A program made the translations under genes and the position numbers. A DNA stretch of 64,000 nucleotides, taken from an uncultured Bacteroidaceae bacterium (GTDB lineage Bacteria; Bacteroidota; Bacteroidia; Bacteroidales; Bacteroidaceae). The notes under the pieces are model-generated. The model saw only the letters and a list, made by a program, of their open reading frames with translations. It did no database searches and was not told the DNA's origin. Positions within the stretch are counted from its first letter, which is position 1; each line of letters opens with the position of its first letter. Location of the stretch: NCBI GenBank assembly GCA_905233285.1, contig CAJODY010000001.1, positions 1-64,000 of the forward strand, in the 5' to 3' direction. This document shows, in pieces, positions 60,079 to 64,000 of this stretch.

Positions 60079-63000
60079 TTAAATGCCCAAACGGAGCGTG
60101 AACGTAAACTGACGAGCCATTGGAACGGCAACACCACCAGAGTTGAAGAACTCAGGATCCTGACCGTTCAGTTTCTTGTCAGCGTAAATCAAGAAGAGGT
60201 TGGTAGCCTGCAACTTCATGCTCATATTGCTCAGACCGATATGACTAATCCACTGCTTGGGGAAGTCGTAAGCCAGCGAGATTTCCTTCATACGGATGAA
60301 GTCACCCTTAGCAATACGGTCTGTAGAGTAGTTGTAAGCATTGTAGGCATAGCCCAAACGTGAATCGTTCTGAATCATACGCAGGTCAGCCATCGCAGGG
60401 ATTGTAGTGTGAGCCTCGTCGCCAGGAACTACCCAACGATTGGCAAACTCACGAGGCATTGCAGTAAGATCAGAATAAGACACAGCGAAAGTAGGATCGA
60501 GACGTACTACATTACCATAGGCATAGGTAATAAAGACGTTCAGATGCCAGTTCTTATAACGGAGCGTGTTACCCAACGAGCCTGTTACAGTAGGATCGGT
60601 CGGGCCCTCATAAATAAGGTGGCTGGTATCATAAGACTGGAAATCGATATCGCTGGTAACCAGGTCTCCGTTCTCGTTGATGAATGTGGGAAGACCATAC
60701 TGGTTCAGCCCCTTGAAGTCCATCGAGAACAGTGAACGGTAGGGATATCCCTTCTCTGTAAAGCCATTACCCGTAATGAGGTCGATGACGCGGTTGCGTG
60801 AATCGAAATCGGTAACTTCACAGTGTGTGTGTGAGTAGATAAAGTCTGTTGTCCAGTCGAAATCCTTACTTACGATATTGCGGGTTGTAAGAGACAGTTC
60901 CTCACCATGCGACTTCATCGATGCCACGTTGGCGTACTTCACAATCTGGCCACCCACACCTGTTGTGCGCTTAGGACCAATCAAGTCGTAGTTGTTACGA
61001 GTGTACCAGTCGAACTGGAAGTTGATGCGGTTGTTCAGGAAGCCAAGGTCAACACCAACATTGAACTCATGCTTCTTTTCGTATGTCAACTCAGGATTTG
61101 CGAAACTGCTAATCTCCAGACCCGACTCCTTGTCGCTGGAATAGGGACGCCAGGGGTTGAAAGCTCTGATGATAACCATCGAGTTAGTCACTGCGGGCTT
61201 ATCACCAGTCAGCGAATAACTGGCCTTCAAGGTGGCATGCGTCAGCGTATTTTTAAAGGTACGGAAGAACCAAGGCTCCTCGTGAGCATTCCATGCTGCC
61301 GACACGTTCCATGTGGGCAACCAACGTGCACTGGTGGCACGTCCCAAACGGTTACTACCCTCGTAACGGATTGTACCATTGACAATGTAGCGACGCTTCC
61401 AAGAATAGGTTCCAGTACCAAAGAACGATACCTCGCGGCTGTAACCGTTATTCAGCGAATAATACATATTATTCTCTTCACTTGCCTGTTTGAAGTAGTT
61501 GTAGTTGAAATTGCCCAACTGGCCCATATCATAGAGTACGCCAACCTTCGTATTCGACGTAGCAACACGGTCAATATTGTTGATTTCCATACCACCATAG
61601 AGGTTCACGATATGGTCTTCGTTATACACATCGTTATAGTTAACAGTAGCGCGGAAGTCCCAGCTATTCATCTTGTAAACTGTCTCACGATGGAAACCTC
61701 CCTCAGGCAATACTGAGATAGGCAGTGCGTTAAGCACATCGGGATCGGTATAGAGCCAGGGGTTTGCGTCACGCATGGTGGCATCATCCATCATACGGAA
61801 AGCCATAGCTTGGTTACTGGTTTCCTTGATAAAGTGCTGCTGGGTCGTCGTTGAATACTTATAGGCTCCGATAGCGCTCAACTCTACTGTGCGCACAGGC
61901 TTGTATTTCAACTCACCCTGGAACTTCAAGTCGACCACATCGAGCTGCATGTAGTTGTTCTCCAACTCGTGATGGATATTGAACGGGGCATAGTTACGAA
62001 CGTAGAACTCGTTGGGATCCAACGTACGTGAGCTGTTGATGGCATACGAATAGGGGTTGATATCGAAATCACGTCCTACGGCACCACTGACTACGTCGAC
62101 GCTCTGGTTCGATGTACCAGGAGCTTCCTGCTTACGATAGCTGGTGTTACCAATCAGGTTCAGCGAAACTCTCTTGTTCAGATTGTAGTTAGCATTGATG
62201 TTGGCGGTATAGCGTTCCACCTTACCACGCTCACTCCAACCTGGGTCGTTCATGATGGAGAACGAGGTATAATACTGTGCCTTGTCAGTACCCGAACTCA
62301 TAGAAATAGAGTGGTTATGCTGAATAGCGTTCGAGAACAACTCCTCAAACCAGTTGGTATTACGCATTTCTGCCAGACGCAGGTAGTCGTACATAGCTTC
62401 CTGAGTGTTGGCCAACTTAAAGTCACCTGTAGAAGCGTCATACTCGTTCATCAAGTGATACATCTTACCAAAGACACCACTGGAGCTGGCACGATAGCTG
62501 CTCATGAACGACAGGAAACCGTTATTCTGCATCTCGCGATAGACAGACATCTGTTCCTGAGAGTTCATAATATTGAATTGTGAGTAGCTGGGGCGCAGAC
62601 GCATCGTATACTCACCGGTATAGCTGATTTTTGACGTACCAGACTTACCACGTTTGGTGGTAACGACAATCACACCAGCCATAGCACGAGCACCGTAAAT
62701 TGATGTTGCACTACCGTCTTTCAGAATCTGGAATGATTCAATATCGTCAGCGTTCAAGCCGGCAATGGCGCTCGAAATCAGCGTTGCAGCATCACCCGAC
62801 GACAACTGATCGGCGTCAACTTCTGTCACATCTTCCATGATAACGCCATCCACCACCCATAGGGGCTTCGAGCTACCATAGATGGACGTAGCACCACGTA
62901 CACGGATCTTCGGTGCAGTACCAAAAGTTCCTGACACATTCTGAACCGACACACCAGCAGCACGGCCTTCCAGTGAGCGGGAGATATCGGCAACACCATC

Positions 63001-63384
63001 AAGCTTGGCTTTCTCAGCATCCACCTTCGTGGTAGCACCGGTAAACAAGCGCTTGTCCTGCTTCATCATACCTACAGCGACAACTTCGCCAAGGGTCTGA
63101 GCATCAGGCTGCAGCGTAATCGTCATGCCATCTTTGGCCTTTACTGTCTGCGTGGTCATACCCACATAGCTTATCACAAGCTTCTTTCCTGCAGGTACGT
63201 TAATGGTGAAATGGCCGTCCAAGTCGGTTTTTGTGCCTTGCTTGGTTCCCTGAATCATCACAGTAGCCCCAATACATGGTTCTCCATTGTCTTCAAAAAC
63301 AGTACCTGTAATCTTGTTCTGTGCAAAAGCCAGTCCCATAGAAAGGACCAGACCGAACAAAATCAGCGTAATCTTTTTTCTCAT
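60079..63384 (-). CDS. SusC/RagA-family TonB-linked outer-membrane protein
   Basis: A 1101-aa outer-membrane importer. After the signal there is a carboxypeptidase-like beta-sandwich (ITGTVFEDNGEPCIGATVMIQGTKQGTKTDLDGHF), a TonB-box-like EVVAVGMMK, a plug (RGATSIYGSSKPLWVVDGV, ATSIYGARAMAGVIVVTTKRGKSG) and a 22-strand barrel ending FTFTLRLGI. With SusD, zinc hydrolase and DUF4302 it forms a peptide-type nutrient importer. The promoter upstream is canonical and overlapped by a long inverted repeat. The start MRKKITL is at the ORF start. Confidence 0.95.
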   Translation of the reverse strand: MRKKITLILFGLVLSMGLAFAQNKITGTVFEDNGEPCIGATVMIQGTKQGTKTDLDGHFTINVPAGKKLVISYVGMTTQTVKAKDGMTITLQPDAQTLGEVVAVGMMKQDKRLFTGATTKVDAEKAKLDGVADISRSLEGRAAGVSVQNVSGTFGTAPKIRVRGATSIYGSSKPLWVVDGVIMEDVTEVDADQLSSGDAATLISSAIAGLNADDIESFQILKDGSATSIYGARAMAGVIVVTTKRGKSGTSKISYTGEYTMRLRPSYSQFNIMNSQEQMSVYREMQNNGFLSFMSSYRASSSGVFGKMYHLMNEYDASTGDFKLANTQEAMYDYLRLAEMRNTNWFEELFSNAIQHNHSISMSSGTDKAQYYTSFSIMNDPGWSERGKVERYTANINANYNLNKRVSLNLIGNTSYRKQEAPGTSNQSVDVVSGAVGRDFDINPYSYAINSSRTLDPNEFYVRNYAPFNIHHELENNYMQLDVVDLKFQGELKYKPVRTVELSAIGAYKYSTTTQQHFIKETSNQAMAFRMMDDATMRDANPWLYTDPDVLNALPISVLPEGGFHRETVYKMNSWDFRATVNYNDVYNEDHIVNLYGGMEINNIDRVATSNTKVGVLYDMGQLGNFNYNYFKQASEENNMYYSLNNGYSREVSFFGTGTYSWKRRYIVNGTIRYEGSNRLGRATSARWLPTWNVSAAWNAHEEPWFFRTFKNTLTHATLKASYSLTGDKPAVTNSMVIIRAFNPWRPYSSDKESGLEISSFANPELTYEKKHEFNVGVDLGFLNNRINFQFDWYTRNNYDLIGPKRTTGVGGQIVKYANVASMKSHGEELSLTTRNIVSKDFDWTTDFIYSHTHCEVTDFDSRNRVIDLITGNGFTEKGYPYRSLFSMDFKGLNQYGLPTFINENGDLVTSDIDFQSYDTSHLIYEGPTDPTVTGSLGNTLRYKNWHLNVFITYAYGNVVRLDPTFAVSYSDLTAMPREFANRWVVPGDEAHTTIPAMADLRMIQNDSRLGYAYNAYNYSTDRIAKGDFIRMKEISLAYDFPKQWISHIGLSNMSMKLQATNLFLIYADKKLNGQDPEFFNSGGVAVPMARQFTFTLRLGI

Positions 63385-63463
63385 ATACTAAATCTATTTT
63401 TAATGATTCACCTATTATTATATACGCGCGCATAGACGAGCGGACATACGGCAAAATAACGTG

Positions 63464-63494
63464 CAAATATACTACATATTTATGAAAACACAAA
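63464..63494 (-). promoter_or_regulatory. susC operon promoter
   Basis: TTTG (63491-63494), 19 nt, TATATTTG (63464-63471) on the minus strand, about 80 nt before susC. Confidence 0.78.
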
Positions 63495-63585
63495 TAAATT
63501 TAATTAAAAACGTACATTTTTAAGCAAAAATTTAACGCTTTTGTTGTTTTTGCAACAAAAAAGCACGTTTTTAATTAAATTTATT
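63493..63585. promoter_or_regulatory. long inverted repeat upstream of susC
   Basis: Two 23-nt arms (63493-63515 and 63563-63585) are complementary at 22 of 23 positions, with a 47-nt centre that itself contains TTTTGTTG/CAACAAAA. The left arm overlaps the -33 box by two bases, so it may regulate the SusCD operon. Confidence 0.75.
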
Positions 63586-63611
63586 AGCGCTTAGCTAAAA
63601 ACGCTGCGAGT

Positions 63612-64000
63612 TTATTTTACCAAGATAACCAAATACTTGCTGGTCGACCAGAACTTCGAAGGATTCTCAATGCGCAGCACATACTGTTTATTGGCATCCT
63701 GTTCCAGTTTATAGCTTGATGCGGGGTGATCAGTCAACAGTTTAGCTGAACGGGAATACAATTTAATTTCTTTGTCGACGCGGATGTCAATTTTAGTAAA
63801 GTAGTCCTGATTGAAGTTAGAACGGAGTATCTCACCATCCTCGATGATATGCTGCTCCTTCAACTCTTTCTTCGTACCAAACACGAACCATGCTGTATTC
63901 AACTGCTTATCCTGCTGAGAGATGGTCTGCGACTTCTCGTTGCTCTCCTCCTTCAGATTGCTCACGTTAGTGGACAAGTCGGAAACCTGCTCTGTCAACT
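63612..64000 (-). CDS. C-terminal part of a coiled-coil surface protein (Cbp1-like)
   Basis: The frame is open to the window edge, so the listed Met is not the start; 129 codons are visible. The sequence DLSTNVSNLKEESNEKSQTISQQDKQLNTAWFVFGTKKELKEQHII is a coiled coil followed by a conserved globular end (LRSNFNQDYFTKIDIRVDKEIKLYSRSAKLLTDHPASSYKLEQD...FWSTSKYLVILVK). This end resembles the Bacteroidetes family sometimes named Cbp1 collagen-binding adhesin. Collagen binding cannot be judged from this piece. Confidence 0.65.
   Translation of the reverse strand, partial: LTEQVSDLSTNVSNLKEESNEKSQTISQQDKQLNTAWFVFGTKKELKEQHIIEDGEILRSNFNQDYFTKIDIRVDKEIKLYSRSAKLLTDHPASSYKLEQDANKQYVLRIENPSKFWSTSKYLVILVK

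Noticed and set aside
1-64000. CRISPR arrays, IS transposases, integrases, prophage genes
   Set aside because: No spaced direct-repeat array of CRISPR type and no transposase or integrase motifs were seen; the tandem repeats have no spacers.

Overview
The window looks like chromosome of a gut or oral Bacteroidales bacterium, most likely Prevotella or a close relative. The evidence is SusC/SusD pairs, TonB receptors, lipoprotein signals, a type B L31, genes for pectin breakdown, and many promoters of the Bacteroidetes form TTTG-N19/21-TAnnTTTG. Several secreted proteins share a C-terminal tail of the form YNLxGQRV...KGLyIxNGKKxxxK, which I associate with Prevotella. No phage, IS element or CRISPR array was found.

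Layout. 0.1-7 kb: asnA, tRNA-Arg(CCG), a BASS transporter, Hsp20, a TrpB-type enzyme, an SSS symporter and a membrane-anchored AraC-type regulator. 7.3-11.5 kb: trxB, then an unusual block on the minus strand. This block holds a long-variable-arm tRNA with anticodon UCA, a coding sequence beginning 2 nt past that tRNA (catalytically dead RNase III-like domain, dsRBD-like domain, very basic tail), and next to them a secreted-protein frame interrupted only by TGA codons (five to seven of them, no TAA/TAG, no frameshift). TGA is an ordinary stop for at least five other genes here. The UCA tRNA beside a TGA-riddled frame is the most striking thing in the window. 11.6-16.6 kb: a gene remnant, a small peptide gene, glutathione peroxidase, a NUC1 nuclease lipoprotein, rpmE2 and a GH43 enzyme with palindromic operators. 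16.6-24.6 kb: a TonB receptor, DUF5689 and OB-fold lipoprotein operon, divergent from a secreted EEP-family nuclease, then udk. 24.6-28.6 kb: HdeD-like and SPFH membrane proteins, a 1.1-kb repeat-rich gap, then mnmA. 28.6-40 kb: a pectin operon (PL1-CE8, PL1, PL1, CotH) and a secreted protein of unknown function. 40-46 kb: dnaA with a possible origin, MlaD, amidase, folB, a NrdJ-like fragment and a nitroreductase. 46-50 kb: ExuT, an apparently secreted KduI and an orphan PTS IIC protein, which probably handle uronates from the pectin operon. 50-63.4 kb: SusC, SusD, a zinc metallohydrolase lipoprotein, DUF4302, a secreted protein and two M6 metalloproteases, which reads as a proteolysis and peptide-uptake locus. 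The window ends inside a coiled-coil surface protein.

A second theme is short degenerate minisatellites (units of 7, 9, 10 or 14-15 nt) at gene ends, start sites and even inside genes, plus a 24-bp palindromic repeat present twice and three hairpin-rich mosaics between genes. All assignments are by eye from the sequence and memory of protein families; no search was run.
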